A stretch of 64,000 bases of DNA, taken from assembly GCA_033557465.1 (NCBI GenBank), contig CM066033.1, forward strand, positions 18,167,080-18,231,079, written 5' to 3'. The notes under the pieces are model-generated. The model searched no databases. It had not been told where the DNA came from and saw only the letters and a program-made list of their open reading frames with translations. The DNA is from Ichthyophis bannanicus. Taxonomy: Eukaryota; Chordata; Amphibia; Gymnophiona; Ichthyophiidae. Below are positions 1 to 11,034 of this stretch, piece by piece (position 1 is the stretch's first letter; every line of letters starts with the position of its first letter). A program made the translations under genes and the position numbers.

Positions 1-285
1 CATCATGTTTCTATGTTTCTATGACATGCAATGAAACTACAGGGTAAACTATTTAAGACAAATAACAGAAAATAATAAGTTCCTAGAGGAAAAGTCCATA
101 AACCATTATTAAAAGGGGACCCAGGATATCAATGCTTAACCAGAATACAAGCATTGTGGAACCTGTGTCTTTTGGGGAAACTGCTAGGAAAGTATGACCA
201 AGATTGGCCACTATTGGAAACAGGATGCTGGGCTTGATGGACTTTGGTCTGACCCAGTATGGCATATCGTATGTTCTTATGAGAC
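1..285 (+). mobile_element. CR1-like LINE, 3' end fragment
   Basis: The stretch matches, with divergence, the 3' end of the LINE at 3690-5441: both carry the block around 'catgcaatgaa', the 'gtccataaacc' segment and the terminal motif 'ctgggcttgatgga' followed by a 'tctgacc(c/t)agtatg' tail. In the other copy this block follows the last part of a reverse transcriptase, so this is the end of ORF2 plus 3' UTR, 5'-truncated by the window start. It abuts the truncated recombinase end of DIRS element F at about 286. The CR1 assignment is from recalled family features. Confidence 0.6.
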
Positions 286-714
286 ACAGGTCGAACGCTT
301 CTGCACATTTAGTAAGGTCATGATCATCATCCTGGAGTACCAACACTTTTGCAGCTTTGCCCTTTCAAGAGCCAAGCCGTAAGCGAGAATTGTCCCACCT
401 GCGGCATCTGGACTGGACCCTGAATTAGGAGGTTGTCTCTCACCGGATGTCACCAGGGGCAATTGGCCAGTAGCCTCAGGAGGTCGGCATATCACGGCCT
501 CTGTGGCCAATCCAGGGCTATCAGAACTACCAGTCTTGGATGGGCTTCTACGCTCTGGAGGACCCGACTGAATCCACCGCAACGACTCGAGAGGCATCCC
601 TTGCTACAGCTTCCCTGGCTGGAGCCACCAGTCCAGGGCTCTCCTGGTCACCGGAGGACATGGTAGCACTGTGGACAAAGGCTGATGCTGATGAGACCAG
701 TGACTGAGAAGGGA

Positions 715-1655
715 TCACTGGAGCAGTCTCATGTGGGCCCTCGTCCAGGGTATGAGCTTGATCGTCGCTGCCATGGTCCCCAGAACTTGAAGATAATGCC
801 AAGCGGTGGGCGCCCTCATGGCCAGAAGTTGACCCACCAGACGCCAAAGCTCCCTTGTCCTCTGAACTGACAAGAACACCTTCCCTAAGCGGGTGTCGAA
901 CCTTGCCCCGAGATACTTGATCTCCTGGGAGGGAACCAGTCTGCTCTTGGACAAGTTGATTACCCACCCCCGGCTCCTCAAGAGATTGACTACCTTGGTT
1001 GTTGCCTCTACACTCTCCTCCTTGGAGTTGGTGTGGATTAACCAGTCATTGAGGTACGGGTGGACCAGGATCCCTTCTTTTCGAAGAGCTGCTGCCACTA
1101 TGACCATCACATTGGTAAAGGTACGAGGCATCGTTACCAGTCCAAACAGTAATGCCTGAAACTGAAAGTACCGCAAACAGCAGGAACTGTAGGTGTGACT
1201 AGCGGATGGGAATGTGGAGATATCCCTCCGTGAGGTCGAGAGACGTTAGAAACTCTCCCTGCCATACTGCCACTATTACCAACCTCAGGGTTTCCATGCA
1301 AAAGTGAGGAACCCTGAGACAATGATTGACTCGTTTGAGGTCGAGAATCAGATGGAAGGAACCCTCCTTTTTGGGAACCACAAAATAAATGTAGTACCGA
1401 TCGCAGCCGCACTGGATTTTGGGAACTGGCACGACCGCTCCCAGGAGCAGAAGCTGCGCCAAAGTTTCCTTTACTGCCGAGGCCTTGGACAGGGCTGTGC
1501 AAGGCGACTGCACAAACGATGGGGGGATTGGTCTTGCCAGTTCGAGGGCATACCCCTCTCAAACCAGCTCCAGAACCCATTGATTGGAAGTGACCCAATC
1601 CAAGCAGAGAAAAATCTGCCGCAGGCGCCCCCTCTCCCCCCTCCACCAGCCGGCC
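715..1655 (-). pseudogene. DIRS reverse transcriptase, degenerate (element F)
   Basis: Two open segments (1513-1199 and 1176-715) in different frames reconstruct the outline of a DIRS RT: YIYFVVPKKEG, LILDLKRVN, FLTSLDLTEGYLHIPI, then FQALLFGLVTMPRTFT and a catalytic loop reading YLND where A, B and D have YLDD. The loss of one catalytic aspartate and the frameshift between the segments show that it cannot be active. The closest relatives in the window are the RTs of elements A and E. Confidence 0.8.
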
Positions 1656-1670
1656 CGGGTCCCCCTCGCT

Positions 1671-2132
1671 TCATTGTGGCTTCCTAGGACCCGAGGTGGA
1701 TGAAGAGACCCCAAATCCCCTTCCTGCCCCCTGAAACCCCTGGAAATTCTGTCCTTTTGCAGGGAAGCGTCCCCTCTGAAAGGGTGTTGTGCAAGCTGAC
1801 CGTAACTTACGAAAGTCACAAAGCTGAGACAGTGCAGGCGCGGGGATGTGACTCTCTTTTGGTCTTTCCTCTGGGAGCCTGCCTCCCTTAGATTCTCCCA
1901 GCTCCTTAACCAGTCTCTCCAGGTCCTTCCCAAACAAAAGCTTTCCCTTGAAGGCGAGCTTGCTGAGTCGAGCCTTAGAGGAACCATCTGCCGCCCAGTT
2001 GCGGAGCCACAGATAGCGACAGGCGGCCACCACCGAAGCCATATTCTTCGCCAGACTCCTGATAAGCAGGGAGGTCACTGGCCACCCAAGCCCTGCACAC
2101 GAATGCCTGGAGAGCCAGAGCATTGATGTCAA
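1671..2132 (-). pseudogene. DIRS Gag, C-terminal part (element F)
   Basis: The 153-residue open frame contains the block LWLRNWAADGSSKARLSKL, the KGKLLFGKDLE block and a Gly/Arg/Phe-rich tail (QGFQGAGRGFG), each with a counterpart at the Gag C-terminus of elements A and E. DIRS Gag is the presumed structural, nucleic-acid-binding protein; the basic Arg/Gly-rich tail fits RNA binding. More Gag remnant extends to about 2400 in other frames. The cysteine-rich N-terminus is absent. Broken copy. Confidence 0.75.
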
Positions 2133-2489
2133 AGGCTTGTTTAATAACGTGTCTAGCTTCCTGTCCTGGGCATCCTTAAGGGTCGCACTGCCTCAACAGG
2201 GATGGTTGTCTTCTTGGTAACTGCTGACATGGCCGCGTCCACCCTAGGGACCGAAGTAAATCTCTCTCGTGTTCCGGCAAGGGGTATAATCGCGACATGG
2301 ACCGCACTCCCCTTAAGCCAGACTCCGATACATGGCAGTAATACATTAGTCGTGTGGGGTTGGGGACATGCGGGAGGTTCTTGATATCAACGTATTTACA
2401 AAGAGGCATATATACAATATTTACAGATGTCATGATTTGAGTCAGCTGATTTTGTCGGGGGGGGGGGTGTCAATGGGAGGAGGGGGAGT

Positions 2490-3060
2490 TGTGCATTAAG
2501 TGACGGCTCCATAGTGTTCTATGGAAAGATAAGTTTTGAGTTTCTTCCTGAAGACTTTGGCATCAGTGGTGGCTCTCAGGTCATATGGAAGGGAGTTCCA
2601 GAGGGCCGGTACTGCTAGTGATAATGCTCTTGCAGATGTGGATTGGGTGGTTTTAGAGTAGATGCTAGAGGTCTGAATGGTTTCCACTCTGTTGCGTTGT
2701 CTGGGTCTTGTGCTTGTGTTCATGTTGACGAGAATGTCAGGGGACAAGTTGTGCTGGATCTTGTATATGTTGAGATCTGTTTTGAATTTGATCCCGGAGG
2801 TGATCGGAAGCCAATGCAGTTGGCTCGGGGGGAGGGAGGAATTTATGATCCGGTGATGATGCGGGCAGCAGACGTTAGTGCCATCTGTAGGGGTCTGATT
2901 GTTTGGGTGGTCCATGTAATAGTCCAGGAAATAGAAAAAGGAGGCAAAAGATGAAAACTGGAAACATAAGCACTGGCAAGTTAGATGCAAGTAATTGATA
3001 AGGCTGGCAAAGAGAGAATTTGAGAAGAAGCTTGCTGTGAAAGCAAAAATGCATAGGGCC
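2490..3060 (-). pseudogene. L2-like LINE, 3' part of reverse transcriptase ORF
   Basis: The minus-strand frame ending at 2496 contains QLHWLPITSGIKFKTDLNIYK and then ALSLAVPALWNSLPYDLR, the typical C-terminal signature of L2-like LINE ORF2 after the polymerase domain. The polymerase core is absent, so this is a 5'-truncated insertion. A G-run lies just beyond its stop at about 2459-2468. Similar C-termini occur at 27609-29348, 41285-41848 and 63.1-63.8 kb. Confidence 0.75.
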
Positions 3061-3640
3061 CGATTCCATCCTGGATGTCCTGGCCCTCTGTGTGCCCAGT
3101 CGGAATCGGACACAGAGAGTTAGCCATGATTCTGATCATGTGGGGCACGTCTAGCCCTGTGGGATCAGAATTGCGTACTGGCCTGTACGTGCAGGACGGG
3201 ACCTCGATCCCAGTCAGCCTGCCCATACAGGCCTTGCCCGGATAACTCAGTCAGGGCTCCTGAATGGAGCCATGGCACCATGATGTCCAGGCGCTATGGC
3301 ACCGTGTCTCCATCCAAGAACCGTGATTCCTGGCCCCCAAACAGATTTTGCATTCCCTGCAGCCCAACCCCCAATCTGGCGCCCCAAGGCCAGGTTCGGT
3401 CTGTGGGGAATCTCCTCTACCCCCTCCTACTTCTTTCAATGCCCAGGCCTGCTGTTCCCTGCCGATTAGGGGAACTTATTCTATCTCAGAGGTGGAATAT
3501 GTTCCCCGTACAGTATGCCGGCCCCGGACATACAGGGCCGATATTGGAATCGGCTCTGTATATCTGGGGCCACTTCCCGCCCTCACGCCACCCCCATCTA
3601 ACCACCCCATACAAAATGCAGAGAAATTATTCAGGGTCGG
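3055..3640 (+). repeat. Unclassified dispersed repeat, copy 1
   Basis: A GC-rich non-coding stretch begins near 'gcccgattccatcc' and contains 'attctgatcatgtggggcacgtctag' type sequence. A related block lies in inverse orientation at about 55240-55640, sharing the same start motif, the 'cacgtctag' segment and the 'atggagcc...cagtgcc/ggcacc' section. No coding frame, tail or clear terminal repeat could be fixed, so the class is unknown. Confidence 0.5.
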
Positions 3641-3689
3641 TAGAGGGGACGAATAGCAGGAATGGACGACCCCAATAGTGAAGACTTTT

Positions 3690-5441
3690 TCAAATATATT
3701 CATAGCAAAAAACTGGGACAGAGTCAGTTAGACCATAAGATGATAGAGGGGTAAAAGGGGCACTAAGAGGGGACATAGCCATAGCGGAGAAACTGAATGA
3801 AGTCTTTGCTTCGGTCTTTACTGAAGAAGATGTAGGGAAGGTACCCATGACTGAAATTGTATTTAAAGAAATAGCCATAAGTCAGGAAGGTATATTGCAA
3901 CTATTTGATAAAGAGTAGCAAATTACCTGGACTGGATGGTATACATCCGAGGGTGTTGAAAGAACTGAAATATGAGACTGTAGACCTACTATTAGTAATC
4001 TGTAGTACCTGAAAATTGGAGAATAGCCAATGTAACGCCAATTTTTGAAAAGGGTTCCAGGGGTGATCCGGGAAATTACAGGCTGGTGAGCCTGATGTCA
4101 GTTGCCGGCAAAATGGTAGAAACCATTATAAAAAACAAAATTACTTAACAGGTAGATAGTCATGGTTTAATGGGAGAAGGCCAACATGGCTTTAGCCAAG
4201 GAACGTCTTGTTGTACTAACCTGTTATATTTTTTTTGAAGGTGTGAATAAACAGGTAGACAAAGATGAGCCAGTCAATAGTGTATCTGTATTTTCAGAAA
4301 GCCTTTGACAAGGTCCCTCATGAGAGACTCTTGTTGAAGTTAAAAAGTCATGGGATAGGAGGTAGTGTATTATTGTGGATCAGGAACTGGTTAAAAGATA
4401 GAAAGCAGAAGATTGGCCATTCAGCCTATTTTCTCAATAGAGAAAGGTGAATAATGCAGTACCACAGGGATCTGTGATGGGTCTGCTGCTTTTTAACATA
4501 TTTATAAATTACCTGGAAATGGGAATAACAAGTGAGGGAGTCAAATTTGTAGATGACCCAAAATTAATCAAAGTTGTTAAAACCCAAGAGGATTGTGAAA
4601 AATTTCAAGAGGACCTTAATAAATTGGAAGACTGGACGTTCAAATGTCAGATGAAATTTAATGTGGACACATGCAAAGTTATGCACCTAGGAAAGAAAAA
4701 GCCAAGCTAAAGTTACATGATGTAAGGTTTCACATTATGAACCACCACCTGGGAAAAAGATTTAGGTGTCATCGTGGATAGCACATTGAAATCCTCCGCC
4801 CAGTGTGCAGTAGCAGCCAGGAAGGCAAATAAGATGCTAGGAATCATAAGGCAAGGCATGGAGAATAAAACAAAGAATATTTTAATGCCTCTTTGTCGTT
4901 CCATGGTGCGACCACACCTTGAATATGAGGAGATGTTTAAAAGCCTAGGGCTCTTCAACCTAGAAAACAGTCGGATGAGGGGAGATATGATAGAAGTCTA
5001 TAAATTAATGAATAGAGTGAAACAGGTAAACGTAGATCAATTCTTTACGCCATCAAAAAGTAGAAAGACTAGGGAACATGCAATGAAGCTATGGTGTAAC
5101 CCGTTTAAGACTAATAAGAGGAAATATTGTTTCATTTAACATGTAATCAAACTCTAGAATTCATTACTGGAGGATGTATTAAAAGCTACTCATGTAGCTG
5201 GGTTAGAAAAAGTTTTGGACAAATTCCTGGAGGAAAGATCCATAAGCCATTAACAAAGGAGACCCGGGTAATGCACTGCTTGCCCCAGTACAAGCATTCT
5301 GGAACCTGCATGTCTTTTTGGGAAACTGCTAGGTACTTGTATTGGCCACTATTGGAAAATTGGATTGGCCACTGTTGGAAACAGGATACTGGGCTTGATG
5401 GATAGTGGTCTGACCTAGTATGACATTTCTTATGTTCCTAT
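3690..5441 (+). pseudogene. CR1-like LINE ORF2 (endonuclease-RT), degenerate
   Basis: The plus strand holds a frameshifted LINE polymerase: the thumb-linker region near 3900, GNYRLVSLMSVAGKMVE near 4070, QHGFSQGTSC near 4185, YFQKAFDKVPHERLLLKLKS near 4290, VPQGSVMGLLLFNIFINYLE near 4455 and FVDDPKL at about 4548, in place of the usual F/YADD catalytic loop. Sequence downstream of 4920 shows a deletion before the C-terminal domain. The 3' UTR ends near 5441 with a 'tatgttcctatgaa' tail. All frames are interrupted. Its last base pairs serve as the target-site copy for the LTR element starting at 5447. Confidence 0.8.
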
Positions 5442-5446
5442 GAATA

Positions 5447-6339
5447 TGTATTGCCAAGTTTTACGCTTTTCCTTTAACCCTATCACTCACTAGTTCACTG
5501 ACTAGGCAAAAATATTCTGGCACATACAGTATGAGTTAACTCTGTCACTCATTAGCCCAAATACAATATGAGTTAACCCTGTCATTCATTTAGCTCACAG
5601 ACTATGCATAGACACTTTAGTAAATGCAATATGAGTTTATTAAATTAAGTCCTTTTGAAATAATGATAAAGCACAGAGGTAAGCATTAATATTTTTACCG
5701 GATATTATAGCTCATCACTCCAGGTGGGGGACTGTTCAGCGATCACTCAGGAGGAAAATCCGGAACGCTTGTCTCATATATCAGTTGCAGTCCCATCTTT
5801 CCTTCTGAGAGTCCCCCTAAAGTACTTTAACCAGACTCATGCTGGCTGCATGCCATAGGTTAACACAGATTCAAACTTGCCTGCATGCCATAGGTTAACA
5901 CACTGTATGCTCAAATCAGGATTGGTCAGAGCCAATCCTGTGCACATGGTTCACACCAGGATTGGCCAGGGCCAAATCTGTGCTCGTGAAATGTTAGCTG
6001 TTGAGTCACTCATCCAGCTTTTTCCAGCCAAGGGAGACACCCCCCATGGTTTTAGAATCAGCTCAAAGCTTTTACATTATCTAGGCAAATGTTTCTATAT
6101 TGGCCAAGAGAATTGTTCAAAGGCCAAGGGAAGAATTCTGTCTCCCTTTCTGGCCTTTCAACACTCCCCAGGCTAGATGTGTTAAGATAAATACAGCCTT
6201 GGTCTCTGAGCTAGTAAATTGGCTCAGCATGAGTCCTCACAGGCAGAATAGCTCATGAGTTCAATTTCTTATAATAAAGTACAATATCTTTGCTGATCCA
6301 AAAAAAAAAAATCCACATAAATCTTTAATTAGTAATACA
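5447..6339 (-). repeat. 3' LTR (893 bp)
   Basis: Direct repeat of 21941-22872. On the minus strand it starts TGTATTACTAATTAAAG and ends GGCAATACA. It lacks the extra tandem copy of the block ending 'ccataggttaacac' seen in the other LTR. The identical 99-codon frame found in both LTRs reflects LTR identity, not a gene. Confidence 0.9.
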
Positions 6340-6349
6340 TTCCACCCTT
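6340..6349 (-). other. Polypurine tract of the LTR element
   Basis: Read on the minus strand, AAGGGTGGAA lies immediately before the TG of the 3' LTR, where plus-strand DNA synthesis is primed in LTR retroelements. Position and composition fit; short tracts of this kind are not conclusive alone, but the primer site at the other end supports it. Confidence 0.7.
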
Positions 6350-8599
6350 GGATCAACAAGGATATTGCACATAAGGAATGGCTGAATCGCCTTTGTAATT
6401 CATTTAGAAATACAGCAATAACAACTTGGGCTAAAACATAGTGGATAGCATTAAGGCAAACGCTGGAGGGGACAAGCCTCAGTGTAATTTGGGTGATACT
6501 TTCCCATCCCCCCCCCCCAGCATTACAATTGTCAAAGCCAAATGGCTTGTAGGTCTCAGCTATCTTTATCAGTTCCCCATGCAGTGGGGAATTCATTTCA
6601 CCTGCACATTCAGAACATTTTCCCACTGTACATCTGCCCCATAGACTCTAATAACTAAAATCTGGGGAACAGGTGACATAAGCAATTGGGCACATGATGT
6701 TCAGCAGAAAAAAAATCTGAGATACTAAAATTACAGTTACTTTCCAAGGAAACAATAACAATACATAAGAAAAAAAAATCATTCACAAAAGTCCACCAAA
6801 GTCCAATAGTCCTTTTCCTATTTTCAGATAATTCGGCCTGCTTCTCCGCAGTTGAACCTCTCATTCTTGTAGGTGGACATCTTGGTCTTTCTTTCATTGC
6901 GACACATTGAAGCAGATAGGGACTTCCTCACACGTTTCTGCGGTGTGTGGTCCAGATCTCTCGGGATGGTCTGCTCCATCTGGACTCTGGCCAATTCCCT
7001 CCGCTGGACTCTCCGGCTTGCAGTTGATGACATGGCTCCAGGCCTCATTCAGAAGAGCAGCGCCAATATTAAATGAAAAGACTAAAAATTCTAGATTAGA
7101 CTTCACAATAAGACAAACTTAATTTCATCTATATTTACTAAGATCATATCCTACAGATAATAAATATTGCTTTTATAAACTTTCAGTGATCTATTAGTAA
7201 CTATCTCGTATGGTGTCAATCTTATCTCGCAGTTTGATTAACTCCTTGTCTCTCTATCACTGGAAATTCATTTTGCTTGTAGGAAATATTCCATTTTGCC
7301 CTTGAATGACCTTTACATGTTTCAGATCAGACAAGCTGCACATACGTGTTCTGCAATTTTGACAAGTTTTAGAATTATACCCAATTGTGTGAGAATTTGT
7401 CATCAAATCATCCCCCTTTGCCTCTGCATGCCTGGCCAGGACATACAGAGGAAAAGTGAGGCACAAAGCATCCGGAAGTACCACATGGCCAGTGTGGGTT
7501 TTCCAGAGCTCATCAGGGTGCAAGGTGCACCTAGCCTGTCTCCAAATATCTATTTCTTCCAATTGTTGAGTATGACTTCCTGAATTGAAGCTTCTGGAGA
7601 CGGCACAGTCAAATAAAGTGCTCATAATTTTTTGTTTACATATTCATTAGGCAAATACATCACTTCAAATTACCTTCATCAGTTTATTGTCTATCACAGT
7701 TTCTCCTTTAATATTCCACTTCATCCCTCCATAACACAACACTTTTTCATCACCTGCATCATTCCACCAACTACTTACATCGGTCCTTTTCCTGTTTCTT
7801 TTATACCACACTAATGTATCCTTATTTGGCAAGGATGCTAAGAATATCAAACAATTGTTAATAACTTAAATTTAGATTCCTCAATGAGATAACAGTATGA
7901 GTAAACAGTGTCCCTTTCCCATCAACTTAATTGGTCCAGTGCTAAGTGGACATATGCTCATTCTAAAATAGGAACAATCTGGGTAAAATTCTTACAATAT
8001 AAAACTATCATTTTGCAGCATTTTATAACATCAATCCCAATAGAAAGAAATATGGCTTATCTCTCACATATAACTAGAATCTGTCATATACACTGTTCTC
8101 AGTGAGAGTGCTGTTAGACTGATTTTAAAATTGCAGTGTTCACAAGGATTTGTATAAGCTACTTCATTAATTATGGTGTCAAAAAGAGATCCTTTTGAGG
8201 TGAGAGATCTAAGAGGATACAAGGCATTGGTGGCTAGGCCTCATCTTCAGGTTCTTCTTGGATCGCAAGGCATTCATGACTATCCTCGGGTTCTTCTTGG
8301 CCGATTCCACCCTGCCTATTCATGTCTCTTCAGAGACATAAATATGCAAGGTTCCGGTTCTTCAGGCCTTCTGTGTCCTCGAGGCGTCTTAGAGCAGTAG
8401 CCCAGATCATCATCTTGGATTGCAAGGCATTTGCGGCTTCACCTTTCTGCCTCTCTCTCTCTCTCTCATTCTTTTCTCAAACCTCTCCTGGATCATTGCT
8501 GACAAGCAAGATTTGGTTTTATCCAATCAACTCAAGTTCTCATTATTTTCTGGGAACTCAGTTCCATCTTTAATCTATATATGCTTGAGAAAAGAGCAA
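6350..8599 (-). other. Internal region of the LTR element, left part
   Basis: About 2.2 kb without a convincing gene. Minus-strand frames at 6261-6626 and 6824-7048 have no features I recognise. Only 7257-7625 suggests a pol remnant (listed separately). From about 8190 to 8440 a loose repetition of a 'gcaaggcatt...cttctt' phrase is seen. The region ends at the left terminus of DIRS element A. Confidence 0.5.
7257..7625 (-). pseudogene. Possible integrase zinc-binding remnant of the LTR element
   Basis: The 122-codon minus frame contains ELWKTHTGHVVLPDAL followed by histidines and then CQNCRTRMC. This order loosely resembles the start of retroviral or retrotransposon integrases, where a 'LW..G..VLP..L' segment precedes an HHCC zinc-binding domain. 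The spacing is imperfect and the neighbouring frame reads better past the cysteines, consistent with a frameshift. No DDE core is seen. This is a tentative reading; an unrelated frame is possible. Confidence 0.3.
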
Positions 8600-8736
8600 T
8601 TCCTTAGCGTCCCTCTAGTCCAGTCCCGGAAAGATAGAGTTGTCAACCTCCACCAGCAGCTTTGGAGACTGAAAGATGTCATCGTCGTGATGTCACTGGT
8701 ACAAATAGGCTCGCTCCGCCCCCTTTCACCAGTACT
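8600..8736 (+). repeat. Left inverted terminal repeat of DIRS A
   Basis: Reverse complement of 14457-14621 apart from the outermost bases, which differ: the left end reads ttccttagcgtccc, the right end carries the palindrome and splice-donor sequence. Inside lies TGATGTCACTGG (a CRE-like octamer, about 8688-8700). No TATA box is obvious. By analogy with other DIRS elements it should hold the promoter for the sense transcript. Confidence 0.9.
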
Positions 8737-9536
8737 TTCAGTCTCCAAGCAGCTTGGAGGTTCTGAGCCCAGCACTGGGCTCAGAGGGACACATAAGCAG
8801 AGCTTAATCTTTTTCTTTAGTTCATCTTTTGTTTTTAAATTTAGATTTTCTGGCTCTTTGGGTGCCTGCTGCTGCTATAGAAATCTGCTGAGACTGTTTT
8901 CTCCTTTCTCTGCTCCCTAACCCCCTCCCCCCTCCCCTCCCTGCCTCAGCATTGAAACAAGCATTGCAGTAGCACAGGAGTGTGCCTGCTTTTGCCTCCC
9001 TGCCCCCGAACCCACTTGGAAGGGTGAGGAGCAGGTAGAAGGCTATATATATAGAGACTCCCAGCAGCAGGCAGTGGTTATTGCCACAGGATTTGGAGTC
9101 TCTCCGGAAGCTGATGCTGCTTGGAAAGCTGTGCTTCTGAGGGGTTCAGCGCTGCCCTTCTTCTCTCTCTCCCGAGGTCTGGTGAGTACTCTGGACTTTG
9201 GGGTTTACCTGGGGGAGGTATTTGGGGGTTAGTTGCAGTGTTTTGGCAGCTCCTTAGGAGTCAGGGAGGCCTAGCCACGTGATTTTTCGCGCCGAAAAAG
9301 TGTCGGCGGCCATTTTGAATTTTGAATTTTTCATTTTCAAAGTCATTTTTTTAGGGTTTAAAAGCTTCGTTTTGAAAAAAGGTGGTTAGGGGGCAGCTAG
9401 TTACATCTTGCTTGATTGATCACTGCCAAAAAGTAAAAAAAAAAAAAAAAAAAGCTTTTAAATTGGAGCTTGTCTTGTGGCTGTGCAAGGCTCTGTGCAA
9501 GGCTCTTTTACTGGCATTGAAGCGCTGTTACTTACC

Positions 9537-11033
9537 ATGCCTGCCAAACCACGCTGCTTGGTCTGTGGGGTGCGGCGTGGGGAGCTTCTGGACACTGGCG
9601 TTTGTAAAACATGCTTTTTAGAGACCATGGGCATGGAGAAGTCCTTGGGGGAAGGTTCTCAGGACTACGAGACCGCGTCTCAGGCTGGCAGGGGTTCTGA
9701 CCCTCCTTACTTGCCTGCTTCGGAACCGGTAGCGGGTCCATCCTCCGCTTCCAGTGTTCCCTTGGTGCCAGAAGGATCCCAGGGGTCTGGGATTCCAGGT
9801 CTCCCTTCCGAATTCCTCTCCTTGATGCAGAAGGCGTTTGCATTGCTGCAGACGGACGGGGGGGTTCAGTCTCCCAGTCCTTCTAGCAGGAAAAGGAGTC
9901 GAGCTGCCAGTCTTCAGGAAGGGGAGAGGACGCTACCCAAAAGGCGACGGGAGGATTTGGAACCGCAGTCGCCTGCCCTTCTAGATGAGGACCGGGGGAT
10001 GCCGGACCTTGATGATGAGGTCTCGGATGATGACTTGGAAGATGGTGAATTGTTGGAGGAGGAGCAACAGAGCAGGGTGGTCCGTGTTTTTCGGCGAGAG
10101 GAGCTCCCTGCCTTAATTTCCGAGACACTCAAAGTTTTAAATATGCCTGTGGGGTCCGCACCCTCAGAAGAGGCGTTGGAGGATCCGCTGTTGCAGGCTG
10201 TGCGCACCTCGCAGCGTGTGTTCCCTATCCATAGAGTCTTTCGGAATATGATTCAGGAGGAATGGGACGCGCCGGAGTCGGCGTTGCGAGGAACCAGGGC
10301 TTTGGACCGCTTGTACCCGCTCTCGGAACAGGATAAGTTGATATTTCGGTCTCCAAAGGTTGATGCCGCGGTGGCTGCTGTCACGAAGAAGACCACCATT
10401 CCGGTGGAAGGAGCGGCGGCATTGAAGGATGGCCAGGATAGGAGGTTGGATACCTTGCTGAAGCAGGTGTTCGACATGAGTGCCCTTTCCCTGCAGGCCT
10501 CCATAGCGGGGGCGTGGGTGGCGAGAGGCTGTTTACGCTGGTCTCAACGTCTTCAGGGCTCCCTCTCAGACGACCAGATGGCAGATACTTCTCAGCTGGA
10601 GTCTGGCACTGCATACCTGTCCGATGTTCATTATGATCTAATTCGTGGCCTAGCTAAATGTATGGCTTCTGTAGTCGCGGCTCGCCGTTCTTTGTGGCTC
10701 CGAAACTGGTCGGCGGATGGTTCGTCCAAGGCTCGGCTCAGTAAGCTTCCCTTCCGGGGCAAGCTCCTCTTTGGAGAGGATCTTGAGAAGTTGGTTAAGG
10801 ACCTCGGGGAGTGCAAAGGGGGGCGTCTCCCTGAGGATAGACCGAAACAGACTCGAGGTGGATCGGCATCTAGAGGCCTCTCGAGGGACTTTCGCAAGTT
10901 TTGCACTTCTCGCTTTCAACAATCACAGCGGAGCAGGTTTCCAGCGCGGAGTCAGTCCTTTCGAGGGTTTCGGGGGGCAGGCAGGGGTTTTGGTCCCTAC
11001 CAGTCTTCCGGTGCACACAAGAAATCACAATGA
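9537..11033 (+). CDS. DIRS Gag-like protein (element A)
   Basis: An open frame of 498 residues. I chose the ATG at 9537 because the homologous protein in E also begins MPA(K/R)PxCLVCG; the in-frame ATG at 9477 has no counterpart. The N-terminus has a CxxC...CxxC arrangement (CLVCG, then CKTC) like a small zinc-binding site. Next come an acidic, proline/serine-rich segment, a middle domain with RLYPLSEQDK and a charged block, and a C-terminal basic tail rich in Arg, Gly and Phe (FRGFRGAGRGFG) suited to nucleic acid binding. DIRS Gag proteins are poorly characterised; a structural role is inferred. Pol begins one base after the TGA. Confidence 0.85.
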   Translation: MPAKPRCLVCGVRRGELLDTGVCKTCFLETMGMEKSLGEGSQDYETASQAGRGSDPPYLPASEPVAGPSSASSVPLVPEGSQGSGIPGLPSEFLSLMQKAFALLQTDGGVQSPSPSSRKRSRAASLQEGERTLPKRRREDLEPQSPALLDEDRGMPDLDDEVSDDDLEDGELLEEEQQSRVVRVFRREELPALISETLKVLNMPVGSAPSEEALEDPLLQAVRTSQRVFPIHRVFRNMIQEEWDAPESALRGTRALDRLYPLSEQDKLIFRSPKVDAAVAAVTKKTTIPVEGAAALKDGQDRRLDTLLKQVFDMSALSLQASIAGAWVARGCLRWSQRLQGSLSDDQMADTSQLESGTAYLSDVHYDLIRGLAKCMASVVAARRSLWLRNWSADGSSKARLSKLPFRGKLLFGEDLEKLVKDLGECKGGRLPEDRPKQTRGGSASRGLSRDFRKFCTSRFQQSQRSRFPARSQSFRGFRGAGRGFGPYQSSGAHKKSQ

Positions 11034-11034
11034 G

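Larger units (their letters stand above)
286..2400 (-). mobile_element. DIRS-like retrotransposon fragment F (family A type)
   Basis: Reading the minus strand gives, in order, the C-terminal half of Gag (2400-1671), reverse transcriptase (about 1655-715), a short piece of the methyltransferase region (about 590-460) and the first residues of the tyrosine recombinase (about 400-290), all clearly related to elements A and E. No inverted terminal repeat or internal complementary region is present, and the Gag N-terminus is missing. Many frameshifts and stops make it an old inactive copy. The RNase H domain is deleted: the RT-distal sequence ending QGMPLE, which in A is followed by the RNase H aspartate motif, passes directly into methyltransferase-region sequence near 585. 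Confidence 0.8.

Noticed and set aside
5877..6176. 99-codon plus-strand frame, repeated at 22411-22710
   Set aside because: Both copies lie inside the LTRs and are identical because the LTRs are; no codon bias or homology.
8450..8474. Regulatory CT-rich tract near 8460
   Set aside because: Short (CT)n microsatellite; no other signal around it.
7632..8599. Env gene of the LTR element
   Set aside because: No signal peptide, cleavage site or transmembrane segment could be supported in minus-strand frames.
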